Source of the DNA: Henckelia pumila
Lineage: Eukaryota; Streptophyta; Magnoliopsida; Lamiales; Gesneriaceae
Assembly (NCBI RefSeq): GCF_033568475.1
Contig: NC_133123.1
Location: forward strand, 1,054,001-1,118,000
Length of the DNA stretch: 64,000 bases
Direction: 5' to 3'
Made by a program: the position numbers and the translations under genes. Shown in pieces: positions 11,568-24,405 of this stretch. Below the pieces are notes generated by a model. The model was not told the DNA's origin. It saw only the letters and a list, made by a program, of their open reading frames with translations, and ran no database searches. Position 1 is the first letter of the stretch, and the number at the start of each line of letters is the position of its first letter.

Positions 11568-13679
11568 GTGTTATTTACCATTTAAAAAGTGTTAACAACA
11601 CTCTACTTCATAAAATTAATCAATTGCTAGACAAATATATCCTTCTAAATACTTATTTTATAAAATCTTGATTTATGTAAGAAATCTAAATATCAAACTT
11701 TTGTACATCAACTGCTAAAAATTTAAATATTTAGTTGTTTTTTGTAAATAAAATTTTTATTTTTAAAAATTTCCATAATTTTTTATTATATAAAATGAAA
11801 ATATAAAATACAAAAAAATTATCTCGAGATACATAAAATTTTGGTTCCTTTTTTTTATACAAAATATATAAAAATATTGAGACGTGTAAAATTTGATTTC
11901 ACAAAAATTAATAATCTTACGCAACAATAACATATGTATTTTATATTATATTATTTACAAACTTAGAATAATATTTTTTCTAAAAAAATTATAAATTTTA
12001 TAATTTTTAATTAAAATTTATTTTTAACAATTTTAAATATATGTGATATCAGTTGTTTTCTAATCTAACTAAAAAACATATATCCACGTTTGGAACAAAT
12101 TTTTTTAAAGGCGATTTTTTTTTTTAGAATTTATTATTCTCTGCGAAAAAATATTATTATAAGTATTTAAAAAATAAAAATAGAAAGATAAATAATTAAA
12201 ATAATTGAAACATAAAATTTATTTTAAAATATTATATATTCCAAATATTTCAATTTTTTTTAAAAATAAAATCAAAATAAACAAATGTTTAGTATACTAA
12301 GGATCTAGATCAAATTAAAATGAAACAACCACAATATAAATTTAAATTTATTCCAAAAATAAATTAACGATTATGTGGAATAAAAAATTTATGGTGTATT
12401 TTAAATTATAATAGTTAAATAATGACATTACAATTCAAAGTGTATCAAAATTTCAAGTTGATTTTGCCCAAATTAATTTTTTCATACTGTTTTTTTAGGT
12501 AGATCGACCACAGGAAAAAAGCTATTTTCGGCGACTTTTCCGATCATAGGCCGACCCCTTAGTATACTAGAAATTAGAGGAAACAACTTTAATTTTGAAC
12601 TCTAGACCAGAAACGTATTCCATAATTAAGAAATCGAAGCCTCAATCTCGCATCCAACCACTTTAAAAATCAAGTTCCATAGATTTAAGGATTTCTTGAA
12701 AATTCATAACAATTCATAAACTTGTCTAAAAATTATGAAACTGAAATATAAGTTTAAAACAAGTGCAAAAATTGAAGGTAACGATAATTTCCCCTTTCTG
12801 CCGACGATTGTCATTCACGCGCCACTTCCGCCAACGCGTGGCGGTCTTCGGCAACCACGCATGGCCATTTTTTTTTTTTTTACCGTAAATGTGTTTCGTG
12901 AGTTCCTACATTTTTCTTTCAATGAGTTTCCTTAAATTCCTAGCCGAAAAATACCAGAATTGAAATAACCTACGGTGACTTACACTCTACTAAACTGAAG
13001 AAAAACTTCTGTTTTCGACGTCATTTTCGGGAAACCGCAAGGTACTTACGAAAACTTGGACACATTTGAATCAAATTTCATGTTTAGACTAGGTTCAAAT
13101 ACTGTGAATAAATGTATGAAAAACGAGGGTGAAAACAATATCTGAAGATGAGTTTCTGGGCACTATTTTTCTTCCCAGACAACAATAGTTTATAAATTTT
13201 AACAAAAAATTGGTTGATCTTTTTTCTACACCTCTTTCACCGATCTCTTTTTAGGCAGCTTAAGTATTTTGTGTAATTTTTTTTTGGAAATTTTTGAAAG
13301 TGTTTTGAGGTATAAGTGAGTATTTCTCGTCTTTTTCAACCCTCTAGCACAAAATTCTCACACCCCTTTATCTTTACATTGTAGACCATCAATTATCACA
13401 AAATTCTGAAAAGAAACTGATCAATTCAAGTATTTGAAGGGTCTCTATATATAAAAAATAATAAAGCATGTCATCCTATCTATAGAAGACACCTTCCAAT
13501 CACCGGTTGGGCAACGGGGGAGGTAAAGTGGCGGCCAAAAAATCCAACAAAAATAATATATATAATTATATATGCATAAAGATTATTATATTATTATATT
13601 ATATTTTTAAATACAAATTTTTATTATTAATATGTATATATATTATCTAATTATTTACCTTAAAGATGGGATATTACAA
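11191..13679. other. AT-rich intergenic DNA with microsatellites
   Basis: No gene is recognisable. It includes an AT dinucleotide run at about 11396-11414 and a long ATA/TAA run at 11509-11567. A more balanced patch at about 12480-12900 contains GC-rich CCGACGATTG and CCAACGCGTGGCGG stretches that look like part of an old LTR, but I could not find ends. Confidence 0.5.
11509..11567. repeat. (TAA)n microsatellite, about 59 bp
   Basis: An uninterrupted ATA/TAA trinucleotide run of roughly 19-20 units, bounded by ACTCCAT on the left and TAGTGTTA on the right. Confidence 0.97.
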
Positions 13680-14300
13680 ACGCAATATGCTAATGACGCA
13701 TATAAATTATAAACAGTAATGTCATGCATATCATGTCAGATAATAATGCAACACATAAACATGCATACCTCATGACTATCTCAATCAGTACTTACGTACC
13801 TCAACTACTGGTCTAACAGGACAATTGTCCACAATCGAATCCTAAAAGGCAAAATAATACCACATCACCAATACTTATCTAAAAGTTTTAATTAGACTAT
13901 TAGCTACTCACAATAGCTACTAAGAGTCCAGACTTATATTTGTGTATTTCTTCGGTCCACTGACGTCGAAGATCCTTACCCAAGAACAACTACTTTACAA
14001 GCCCCGTATCACCTCGCTAAAGCCCGACCCTCGAAAAGGCAACTAAAAAACTAAGAAATAGACACTGGCTCAAAACCCACATCTAAAACACAAACTAAAT
14101 ATGAGAAATCTCACCTCTATTTATAGACAAAGATCGAAACTTCCGATCGCCAATTCGGATGTTCCGAACGCTTTCCAGAGGTTTCGATCGCCTTTTGATC
14201 TCTCACTGTTGAGCGACTGTTGAGCGCGTCTCCCTGATTGGACGACTCACTGCTGCAAACATAGTTCGAAGTGTTAAGAGTACGTGTCCTTCGAGCCAAG
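13680..14300 (-). mobile_element. Probable minus-strand gypsy LTR fragment
   Basis: On the minus strand the order is: a cluster of TTCCGATC/GATCGGAAG-like motifs (14130-14200), a TATA box (plus-strand CTATTTATAG at about 14118-14127), then several hundred bases with the look of an R-U5 region. This is the same layout as the LTR of the chromovirus at 14905-22519, but the sequences are otherwise diverged. Neither LTR end nor a primer-binding site could be fixed, and its upper end is cut by the copia LTR at 14301. Confidence 0.45.
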
Positions 14301-14904
14301 TGTTGGTCGAGGGTACTTGAGATAACTCTTGTATGACAATCTTTATTTTAATAATATTTTAATTATTTAATTTGGCACATCTTTATCTGTATATCCATGT
14401 TAGTTGCAAAGATAAAACCCTTGAATATACAAATAGTAGAAAGAATATGAGATGGTCAAGTAATGACTATCATGAAACTCATATTTGTAATACTGTATAT
14501 TCTAAATCATTCCTAGTCGATTCAGCCGCCACAAAGAAGGATAAAGGCCGCTCGAGCTTGATAATAGTATTTGCGATATGAGTACCACATTTCATTGGTA
14601 GGAGACATGGTGATGTCCAAGCATGCAAATAGGTGCTCCTTGTAGAGTACACTGAACAACCCTCCCTAAAGTACTTTTCAAGTGGTTCTCACTTATCGAG
14701 TGGAAATGTCTTAGTTTATGATTGTACATCATTAGTCCTTATGACCCGGGACAATATGGAGACTCTATATGTTAGTACTTCACTTTGGGTTGTTTACCGA
14801 CTCAACTGGAGTCATTAGGTAGCAAGGTTGAGTGTTGTATCGTAACATATAGGAGTCGATGCATTTTAGTCGGGGATTCACTACTTACCTTCGGGTATGG
14901 ATAT

Positions 14905-16365
14905 TGTAGTAACCCAGATTCCATTTTAAGATAATAATATGTTAAACATGATTAAGGGTTAGTAATTTCGGAGTGTTATTGGACTTCGGAAGAGATTATG
15001 GGCTTTTGACTTTGGGCCGGATCGGAAGCTCCGAACACAGATCGGAAGTTCCGATCCTAGCCACTTCGAAAGTTCATCGGAAGCACAGAGATCGGAAGCT
15101 CCGATCCTGGAACGGACGTTCCGATCTCCAGCTGCCAGCAATGCACGATGACTCAGCCGCGAGTTTTGACAAGTGTTGATCAGGGGTGAGATCGGAAGCT
15201 CCGATCATCGGATCGGAAGTTCCGCTCCTGGCATGTCCTGCATGCACGCAATGAGCTGGATCGGAAGCTCCGATCCTGAAATCGGAAGTTCCGATCCTGG
15301 TCGGGAATTTTGCCTATAAGTAGGGCTCGTTCGATTTCATTTTGAAATACGAATTGTTGAGTTTCCTTCTACAGTTATATAGTGTGAGATATACACTTGA
15401 GGGCCCTATCGGTTATAATAGAGGTTTTGGAATAACCAAGGTGTGGTTATAGTCATCCGGGACTAGCGACTTCAAAGGGCTAACTACGGACGAAGGTATG
15501 GTTCGGGAATCTATTTAAGTTTTGGGAATACTTATTAGCTTAGTTAAGACTTATAGAATTTATGTAGTGATACGGTGAACTTTTGAATATAGGCTTGGAA
15601 CCTAGGATCCTATTATACTTGAACTAGCCTAGAGGTACGTACACATTGACTGAGATTGCCAGCGAGTATACATGTTTATATGTTGCATTTATTTGGCATT
15701 ATTATATGGCATGATATATGATTTACCGCTTTCTATATTCATATGTCATGTGCATATACACGTTGAGCCTATACCTTGTTATACCTGACTATAGAGCCGC
15801 TCAGCTCTATACTCGATAGTTTGTCACTGAGATTACCGTGACGGCGGGGGCATTTATGTTTGTCTACTCTGGTGTACTAGACGAGTGTGGTTGCACCCAG
15901 AGGTTGATCCGTGCGGTGGCAGCACTCATGTGGCGCCGGTACTGAGCATGACTTTTCAGATGACCCTGTACCAGTCATCATGTTGCATGCATTATATACA
16001 TATGTTTACTCATGTCTATGTACTGGGAGTTAGCGCTCACGTCCTAGTTGTTATCTTGGACATCCTATTCCATGGGGCAGGTCGCAGGATGGACGGAGTT
16101 GGTAGTTCAAGGCAGGACTAGGGAGCAGGAGCCTTGAGGATTTTATTATACAGCAGGATCTGATATAGCTGTATAATGTTTACTGTTTAAGATTTCGATT
16201 TGGTTGTATCACTACAGATTTAAGCCTGGATTATGTTACTAAGCTGATATGTAAATTATGATTATGTTTCCGCACGTTTTTACTCTGTTAAGTATTTTTC
16301 TGTATTAAGTTTAATGCATTCTATTAGTTGCCAGTTAGTAGGTGATTCCATGCAGGATCACTACA
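14905..16365 (+). repeat. 5' LTR of the chromovirus, with palindrome cluster
   Basis: Between 15018 and 15300 are about eight copies of GATCGGAAGCTCCGATC-like imperfect palindromes (the centre alternates AAGCTC and AAGTTC). They lie directly upstream of the TATA box CCTATAAGTAGGG (15313-15325). The inverted terminal pentamers are TGTAG and CTACA. Confidence 0.95.
15313..15325 (+). promoter_or_regulatory. LTR TATA box
   Basis: CCTATAAGTAGGG follows the palindrome cluster by about 15 bp. The same box is in the 3' LTR at 21467-21479. Position and sequence fit an RNA polymerase II promoter for the element; the transcription start is inferred, not seen. Confidence 0.6.
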
Positions 16366-16474
16366 TTTTTGGTATCAAAGCATGCATAGATTTTGGGATT
16401 AGTACTTGAGATTTAGTTTAGTCTTGAGTAATTCTTGCGCATTTGGGATTTTAATGTGCAATTCTTTTCAGGAT

Positions 16475-19400
16475 ATGGCTGACGAGAGTCACGGTAGTGT
16501 TGGCCAGGGAGGTGGTCATCATCATCATCATCACCGCCATCATGATGATCAACATCGTCATCATGAGGGTAGACGTCGCTACTCTATCAATAAGTTCATG
16601 CAAGTAGGACCGAAACCTTTGGTGGGAGGCGAGAATCCTGAACAGGCGAGGAGTTGGATGTCTAAACTCGAGAGTACTTTTCGTGCTTTCGATTGCACTG
16701 AGGATCAGAAATTGGAAGTTCTAGAATTTGTTCTAGAGGATCGAGCACGTTTTTGGTGGGATGCCAAGGCTGCTCAGGCACGTACTGAGAGAGGACAGGT
16801 GACTTGGGGGAATTTCTGTCGGGAGTTTCAGAAATTGTATTTTCCTCCGGTTGTTCGCCAAGTACGATCGATAGAGTTGCTTACTTTGAGGCAAGGATCA
16901 ATGACTATTGATCAATATCAGCAACGATTTCTTGATCTGCTACCTTTTAGTCCTCATATCAATGAGAGTGATGCATCGAAGTATGATATCTTTCTACAAG
17001 GTTTGAACCAAGATATCTACTCTCAGGTTTTCGTCTGTGATGACCCGGTATCTTTTGAGACTTTGGTGAACCGTTGCTGTCTTGTGGAGACTAACAACAG
17101 GCGGGCACAGTTGATGATGCCAGCACAGTCTAGTGGATCTTTTGAGCCTCGAGCTCAATCTGTTGTGCAATCTGGACCTATGTCTTCTTCTACTCCTACT
17201 ACTTCATCTGGATCTCATGGTTCACGAGGTATGTTCCGTTTTGGGAAGAAGAAGAAGAAGGAGGAATTTTGTAGCCATTGTGGAGGGAAGCATCCTGCAG
17301 CTTCATGTCGGAGAGCTACTGGTGCTTGTTATATTTGCGGTCAGCAGGGACATCTGCGGAGAGATTGTCCTCAGCGCATGGGTTCTGCTAGTGGATCGGG
17401 ATCACAGGTTGGATCTCAGGCTTCTATTGTTCCACGTCAGCAGCCAGCACCACAGAGTTCTTCTGGTTATCGTCCCCAGACTCAAGGGCAGGTGTTTGCT
17501 CTGTCTCAGGAGCAGGCTACAGAGGGAAGCGATCGCATGTTGGCAGGTACCTTTCTGTTATGTGGTATTCCTGCACTTGTATTAATTGATACTGGAGCAT
17601 CGCATTCCTTTATTTCTAGTCGCTTTGTTAAGAGACATAGATTACCTTATGTATCATTAGATATGGATTTAGTTGTATCTACTTCGTTGGAGCAAGAGAT
17701 AGTAACTAAGCGTCTAGTGATGGGTTGCCTTTTGGAGTTTGAGGGTAATGTGTTAATAGCTAATTTGATGATATTAGCGATAACAGATTTTGACTGTATC
17801 TTGGGAATAGATATGCTGACTTTGTATCACGCTACTGTGGATTGTTATCAGCGTCTGGTACAGTTTTATTCGGATGAGGGTGATAGCTGGTATTTTTATG
17901 GTGAGGGTGCGCGACCTCCAATGCCACTTGTTTCGGCTATGAAGACATGTCATGTCTTGGAGTCAGGTGGGGAGGGCTACCTCATCTATGCAGTTGATAT
18001 GTCCACGAGTAGTACGGGTATTGATCAGTTACCGGTTGTCAGCGAGTTTCCTGAGGTATTCCCTGATGAGATTTCTGGTTTTCCTCCGGTGCGAGAGGTT
18101 GAATTCGGTATTGATTTAGTACCAGAAACTACGCCTATATCCCGAGCACCTTATCGTCTGGCACCGTCAGAGATGAGGGAATTGAAACAGCAGTTACAGG
18201 ATTTGCTTGATAAGGGATATATCCGTCCGAGTGTTTCTCCATGGGGAGCACCTGTTTTATTTGTCAAGAAGAAGGATGGATCGATGCGATTATGTATTGA
18301 TTACAAGCAGTTGAATCGTGTCACCATCAAGAATAAGTATCCTTTGCCACGGATTGATGATCTGTTCGATCAATTACAGGGTACTTATGTTTACTCGAAG
18401 ATAGATCTGAGATCTGGATACCATCAGATGCGGGTACGAGACTCAGATATATCTACGACTGCTTTCAGGACCAGATACGGGCATTATGAATTTCTGGTGA
18501 TGCCATTCGATTTAACGAATGCACCGGCAGTCTTTATGAATCTGATGAATCAGATATTTCGAGAGTATCTGGATAGATTTGTCATCGTCTTCATTGATGA
18601 TATTCTTGTCTATTCTCATGACAAGGATGAGCATGCACAGCATCTAAGGATTGTTTTACAGACATTACGAGATAAGCATCTATATGCGAAATTGAGCAAG
18701 TATGAATTCTGGCTTGATCGGGTAGTGTTTCTCGGTCATGTGATTTCTAATGAAGGGATATCTGTTGATCCTAGTAAGATAGAGGCAGTGCTGAACTGGT
18801 CTCGTCCGACGAAGGTTGCTGAGATTCGTAGTTTCTTGGGTCTAGCTAGATATTATCGTCGGTTCATCGAGAATTTTTCACAGTTGGCAAGGCCTTTGAC
18901 ACAGCTTACACGGAAAGATGTTGCCTTCATATGGTCCTCGGATTGTGAGGAGTCATTTCACGAGTTGCGTAGACGTCTTACTACTGCACCTGTGCTAGCC
19001 CTACCTTCTGGATCGGGAGGTTATGTGGTTTATACTGATGCCTCTGGTCAGGAGTTAGGATGTGTTCTGACACAGCATGGACATGTTATTGCCTATGCTT
19101 CTGGACAGTTGAAGACGCATGAGAGTAATTATCCAGTGCATGATCTCGAGTTAGCCGCCATTGTATTTGCGCTCAAGATTTGGAGGCATTATCTTTATGG
19201 CGAGAAATTTGAGATATTCACGGATCACAAGAGTCTGAAATATTTATTCACTCAGGCGGAGTTGAATATGCGACAGAGACGCTGGATGTATCTTCTGAAG
19301 GATTATGATTGTGAAATCAAATATCATCCAGGTTCTGTTAATCTTACTGTTGATGCCTTGAGTCGGCAGGTGAGACTTTCTGCACTTCAGACTAGTGAAG

Positions 19401-20937
19401 TATCTCATATGATTCAAGAGTGCTGTTCATTGAGTTTTACGCTCAAGCACAAGAAAGGGAGAAATGGGATTCGATTGTATACTATTCTATCTGAGCCAGC
19501 ATTGTATTCTCGGATCAGAGATGCTCAGATATCTGATGTTAAGACTCAGCGTTTGGCACGTCTGGCCAATGGAGTTAATACATCTGGATTCCATTTTCAG
19601 GCAGATGGTTTATTGTGTCTATCTAATCGAGTGGTTGTACCTAATGTTGCGGAGCTCAGGAACGATATTCTTTCTCAAGCTCACAAGAGTCGATTATCAG
19701 TTCATCCTGGTAGCATGAAAATGTATAAGGACTTGCGAACTAGATTCTGGTGGAAAGGGATGAAGAGAAGTGTGTATCAATTTGTTTCAAGATGTTTGGT
19801 TTGTCAACAGGTCAAGGCTGAAAATCGACGACCAGGTGGATTACTACAGAATCTTGAGATTCCCGAATGGAAGTGGGAGCACATGACTATGGACTTTGTT
19901 ACCCACTTGCCTATGACTATACGTCAGTGTGATGCTATCTGGGTTGTCGTTGACCGTTTGACAAAATCAGCACACTTTATTTCTTATAACCGGGAGTATT
20001 CTTATGATCGCATGGCACGTTTATACATCCAGGAGATAGTGCGATTGCATGGGATTCCAGTGAGCATGGTCAGTGATAGAGACCCGCGATTTACCTCATG
20101 TTTTTGGGGTAGTTTTCAGGTGGCGTTGGGTACCACTCTGAGTTTGAGCACTGCATATCATCCGAAGACTGACGGGCAGTCAGAACGGACGATTCGTACA
20201 CTGGAGGATATGCTACGTTCTTCTGTCATGGATTTTGGCTTATCTTGGCAGGATCAGTTACCTTTGATCGAATTTGCCTACAATAACAGTTATCAACATA
20301 GTATTGATATGACACCTTTCGAGGTATTGTACGGTCGACGGTGTCGTACTCCGTTATTCTGGGATGAAGTCGGGGAACGACAAGTCGAGGGTCCTGAATT
20401 GGTGCAGCAGATTATGGACAAGGTAGATTTGATCAAGCATAGGATCAAAGTTGCTCAAGATAGACAAGCCAGTTATGCTAATATTAGCCGTAGGCCACTT
20501 CAGTTTGAGCCTGGTGAATATGTGTTCCTTCGAGTATCACCTTTCAGGAAGGTGATGAGATTCGGCGTGAAATCAAGTTGTCTCCTCGTTTTATTGGACC
20601 TTTCCAGATACTGGAGAAGATCGGAGATGTTGCATATCGTTTGGCTTTACCGCCAAATCTTTCCAGTATACATAATGTTTTTCATGTGTCGTTACTTCGA
20701 CAGTACATAGCTGATGAATCTCATATGATTCAGTCTACTGATATTCAGCTAGAGCCAGATCTGTCTTTTGTTGAACGACCAATCCGTATCCTAGACAGGA
20801 AGGAGAAAGTTCTTCGAAACAAGATTATACCACTTGTGATGGTACAGTGGCAGCGCCGAGGCATTGAAGAAGAAACTTTGGAAACTGAAAGTCGTATGCA
20901 AGCGGAATATCCTGAGTTGTTTGCTTTGTACTTTTGA
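16475..20937 (+). pseudogene. Gag-pol polyprotein of the chromovirus, one frameshift
   Basis: The likely start is ATG at 16475 (MADESHG). The order is Gag ([11 protein letters not shown], then RARFWWDA), a zinc pair [13 protein letters not shown], a CCHC knuckle [15 protein letters not shown] (about 17326-17370), protease [10 protein letters not shown] (about 17583), reverse transcriptase (LCIDYKQLN, active site FIDDILVYS near 18592), RNase H (YTDASG near 19034), and integrase ([29 protein letters not shown]). The C-terminus continues at 20578-20937 in another frame and contains a chromodomain-like segment after [10 protein letters not shown], which places it in the chromoviruses. The frame changes at about 20570-20577, where one base is missing. 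In the RT motif usually MPFGLTNAP, Gly is replaced by Asp (codon 18509-18511). Gag begins with an unusual His-rich run. Confidence 0.93.
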
Positions 20938-21058
20938 TTTACCATGTAAGATGTAATTACAGTTGTTGTAATAAAACATGGTTTGATGTTTCATATTGTT
21001 ATCTTGATTTTGTCTTTAGATGTTATTTCGCGGACGAAATATCTAAAGGTGGGGAGAA

Positions 21059-22519
21059 TGTAGTAACCCAGATTTTATTTTAAGATAATAATATGTTAAA
21101 CATGATTAAGGGTTAGTAATTTCGGAGTGTTATTGGACTTCGGAAGAGATTATGGGCTTTTGACTTTGGGCCGGATCGGAAGCTCCGAACCCAGATCGGA
21201 AGTTATGATCCTAGCCACTTCGGAAGCTCATCGGAAGCACAGAGATCTGAAGATCCGATCCTGGAACGGACGTTCCGATCTCTAGCTGCCAGCAATGCAC
21301 GATGACTCAGCCGCGAGTTTTGACAAGTGTTGATCATGGGTGAGATCGGAAGCTCCGATCGTCGGATCGGAAGTTCCGATCCTGGCGTGTCCTGCATGCA
21401 CGCAATGAGCTGGATCGGAGGCTCCGATCCTGAAATCGGAAGTTCCGATCCTGGCCGGGAATTTTGCCTATAAGTAGGGCTCGTTCGATTTCATTTTGAA
21501 ATACGAATTTCCGAGTTTCCTTCTACAGTTATATAGTGTGAGATATACACTTGAGGGCCCTATTGGTTATAATAGAGGTTCTGGAATAATCAAGGTGTGG
21601 TTATAGTCATCCGGGACTAGCGACTTCAAAGGGCTAACTACGGACGAAGGTATGGTTCGGGAATCTTTTTAAGTTTTGGGAGTACTTATTAGCTTAGTTA
21701 AGGCTTATAGAATTTATGTAGTGATACGGTGAACTTTTGAATATAGGCTTGGAACCTAGGATCCTATTATACTTGAACTAGCCTAGAGATACGTACACAT
21801 TGACTAAGATTGCCAGCGAGTATACATGTTTATATGTTGCATTTATTTGGCATTATTATATGGCATGATATATGATTTATCGCTTTCTATATTCATATGT
21901 CATGTGCATATACACGTTGAGTCTATACCTTGTTATACCTGACTATAGAGCCGCTCAGCTCTATACTCGATAGTTTGTCACTGAGATTACCGTGACGGCG
22001 GGGGCATTTATGTTTGTCTACTCTGGTGTACTAGACGAGTGTGGTTGCACCCAGAGGTTGATCCGTGCGGTGGCAGCACTCATGTGGCGCCGGTACTGAG
22101 CATGACTTTTCAGATGACCCTGTACCAGTCATCATGTTGCATGCATTATATACATATGTTTACTCATGTCTATGTACTGGGAGTTAGCGCTCACGTCCTA
22201 GTTGTTATCTTGGACACCCTATTCCATGGGGCAGGTCGCAGGATGGACGGAGTTGGTAGTTCAAGGCAGGACTAGGGAGCAGGAGCCTTGAGGATTTTAT
22301 TATACAGCAGGATCTGATATAACTGTATAATGTTTACTGTTTAAGATTTCGATTTGGTTGTATCACTACAGATTTAAGCATGGATTATGTTACTAAGCTG
22401 GTATGTAAATTATGATTATGTTTCCGTACGTTTTTACTCTGTTAAGTATTTTTCTGTATTAAGTTTAATGCATGCTATTAGTTGCCAGTTAGTAGGTGAT
22501 TCCATGCAGGGTCACTACA
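21059..22519 (+). repeat. 3' LTR of the chromovirus
   Basis: Same length and ends as the 5' LTR, with scattered single-base differences. It repeats the palindrome cluster (about 21172-21455) and the TATA box. Confidence 0.95.
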
Positions 22520-22524
22520 GATAT

Positions 22525-23840
22525 CCTATGTGATCTCTTGCATATGTAGCTTGAAATATCTGATCAGAGTAGATGGTAATTAAGAAAGGATTTTCTTGAA
22601 TTACACCTTCGATGCAACTAAGACATGACACATATATACTTATCGATTTAATGACAACTCTCGATAAACCAATGATTGTCGAATCGGTCGGGATATATGA
22701 GTTAAAGGGGACGTACTGTACGCTAACCATAATTGAATGGTTTTTGTAGACACTATCATTTGATACCTAGGAAGTCATGTAAGCGATGCTGCTAGACGTT
22801 TAACATGATTGGTTGGGTACCATCAGAATTGAGTTTTCTGACGTTCTTATTATCAAGGAGTTGATAAATAAAAATGAAGCTATTTAGAGTATGCTCATAT
22901 ATGAGACTTGTTGATCTCGAATCACATGGAAATGTGAACCCACTGCTAGTTGTATCATTGAACCATTGAGGGTCACACACGTACTAGCTTTCTAGATTCC
23001 GTTGGGAATAAAATTATTTCAATGTGTTGAACGAATTATAAAAGAGTTTATAATTGAAATAAATTAAAAGTATGACTTTTAAATGAGAATAAATGGAAAA
23101 GTAACTTTTAATTTGTGAATGTGTTCCAAGATTAAAAGTTGACTTGAAAAATAATTATTTTTGAAAATTGTGATTCAAAAAAATATATTATTTGAACTTA
23201 ATTAAATTAATTCAAGAGTTGAATTAATTAAACACTGGTGGACCTTGTAGAGTTTAAATAATTAAATTAATTCAAGTGTTGGATTAATTAAACAATATTG
23301 AATCTTGTAGAGCCCAAATAAAAATAATGTTAAATAATTATTCTACTAGTGTGCTTGAATGTGTTCAACTTGGATTTAATTAATTGATTGAACTTAAATG
23401 AGTTTGAGTTTAATAATTAATTAAATATTAAGCTCATGAGTCATATATGTATATGTTTGACATATAAATACATACAATATATGAGAGAGAATGAATATGA
23501 AGGGTTAAAAGACAAGGTGCACCATTTCTCTACGCATGCTATAATTTTTTCCATGCATGCTTTGTCTTTTGTCATAACACACTTTTTAAGTACCAATACA
23601 AGCAATATTACTCCTATCATTCTAGCTCATGGCCGAACACTTCCATATATTTTCTCCATTTTTTGTCTTTCATCTTGGGAGAAAAAACAAAGATACTCAA
23701 TGAAAAATGTTCTAAATATTCTAATGCATATTTAGATTCGATCTAGTTTGACTAGTCGTGGACCTAATTTGAAGATGAAGCCAATTTCGAACAAGGTGTG
23801 TTCTTGGATGCTTGAATCCATTTGAGCAAGGTGTGCTCTT
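22525..23840 (+). mobile_element. Middle segment of the interrupted copia LTR
   Basis: This continues the LTR sequence cut at 14904. No gene is present. The segment 23037-23410 is AT-rich and repeats AATTAAATTAATTCAAG-like phrases. A GTGTTCTTGGATGC / GTGTGCTCTTGGAC near-repeat lies at about 23798-23845, just before the next insertion. Confidence 0.6.
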
Positions 23841-23841
23841 G

Positions 23842-24367
23842 GACATGGGCGGATTCAGGATTTCGGTCTTGGGGGGCCGCCTACAAGCTAAACACAAAAT
23901 AAAAAAAAGACAAATTAAAGTATCAGTTATATTTAACTAATTAAACATCGACTATATGTTTCAAACAAAATATTTGTACATTAAAGGAATTCGACGTTCA
24001 TTAGAATTTTTAAAAGTTTTTATGATAATATCAATATAAATATTTTTAGCAATTAAATTGAATATATATCATCAATGCATCCAAGAGAAAATTGTCCTCT
24101 ATTTTGCTCTGAAACTTAGTTTTGTTAATATCTATGGCTGAGAATGAATTTTTTCTATAATAGTTGTAGAGTTTGAAAGTGTAATCACAAACACGATCAC
24201 TCTAAAAACAAGCTCTTATATCTCTAATCTATGGTGTCTCATTTTCTTTTATTTATTTTAAATATGTTATTTAATTATTTTTAAAATATATATATATATA
24301 TGTCTATCTTCAAATATATATATATATATATTATATGTATATATTATTTTATTTTATACTCAATTCG

Positions 24368-24405
<38 letters not shown>

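Larger units (their letters stand above)
14905..22519 (+). mobile_element. Complete Ty3/gypsy chromovirus (Tekay/Del-like), 7.6 kb
   Basis: Two LTRs of 1461 bp each (14905-16365 and 21059-22519) begin TGTAGTAACCC and end CACTACA. The 5-bp target duplication GATAT flanks the whole (14900-14904 and 22520-22524). The PBS TGGTATCAAAGCA (16370-16382) is an initiator-Met type with one change, and the polypurine tract AAAGGTGGGGAGAA (21045-21058) abuts the 3' LTR. The near-identity of the LTRs points to a recent insertion. It sits inside an older copia LTR. Gag-pol carries a frameshift (see the coding entry), so this copy is probably not autonomous now. Confidence 0.96.

Noticed and set aside
13446..13520. 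Helitron 5' end (TCTCTATATATAAAAAATAA)
   Set aside because: The start resembles plant Helitron 5' ends, but the preceding base is G rather than A and no matching 3' end was found downstream.
15885..16121. 78-codon frame repeated at 22039-22275
   Set aside because: It lies within both LTR copies of the chromovirus, so its duplication reflects the LTR rather than selection for a protein.
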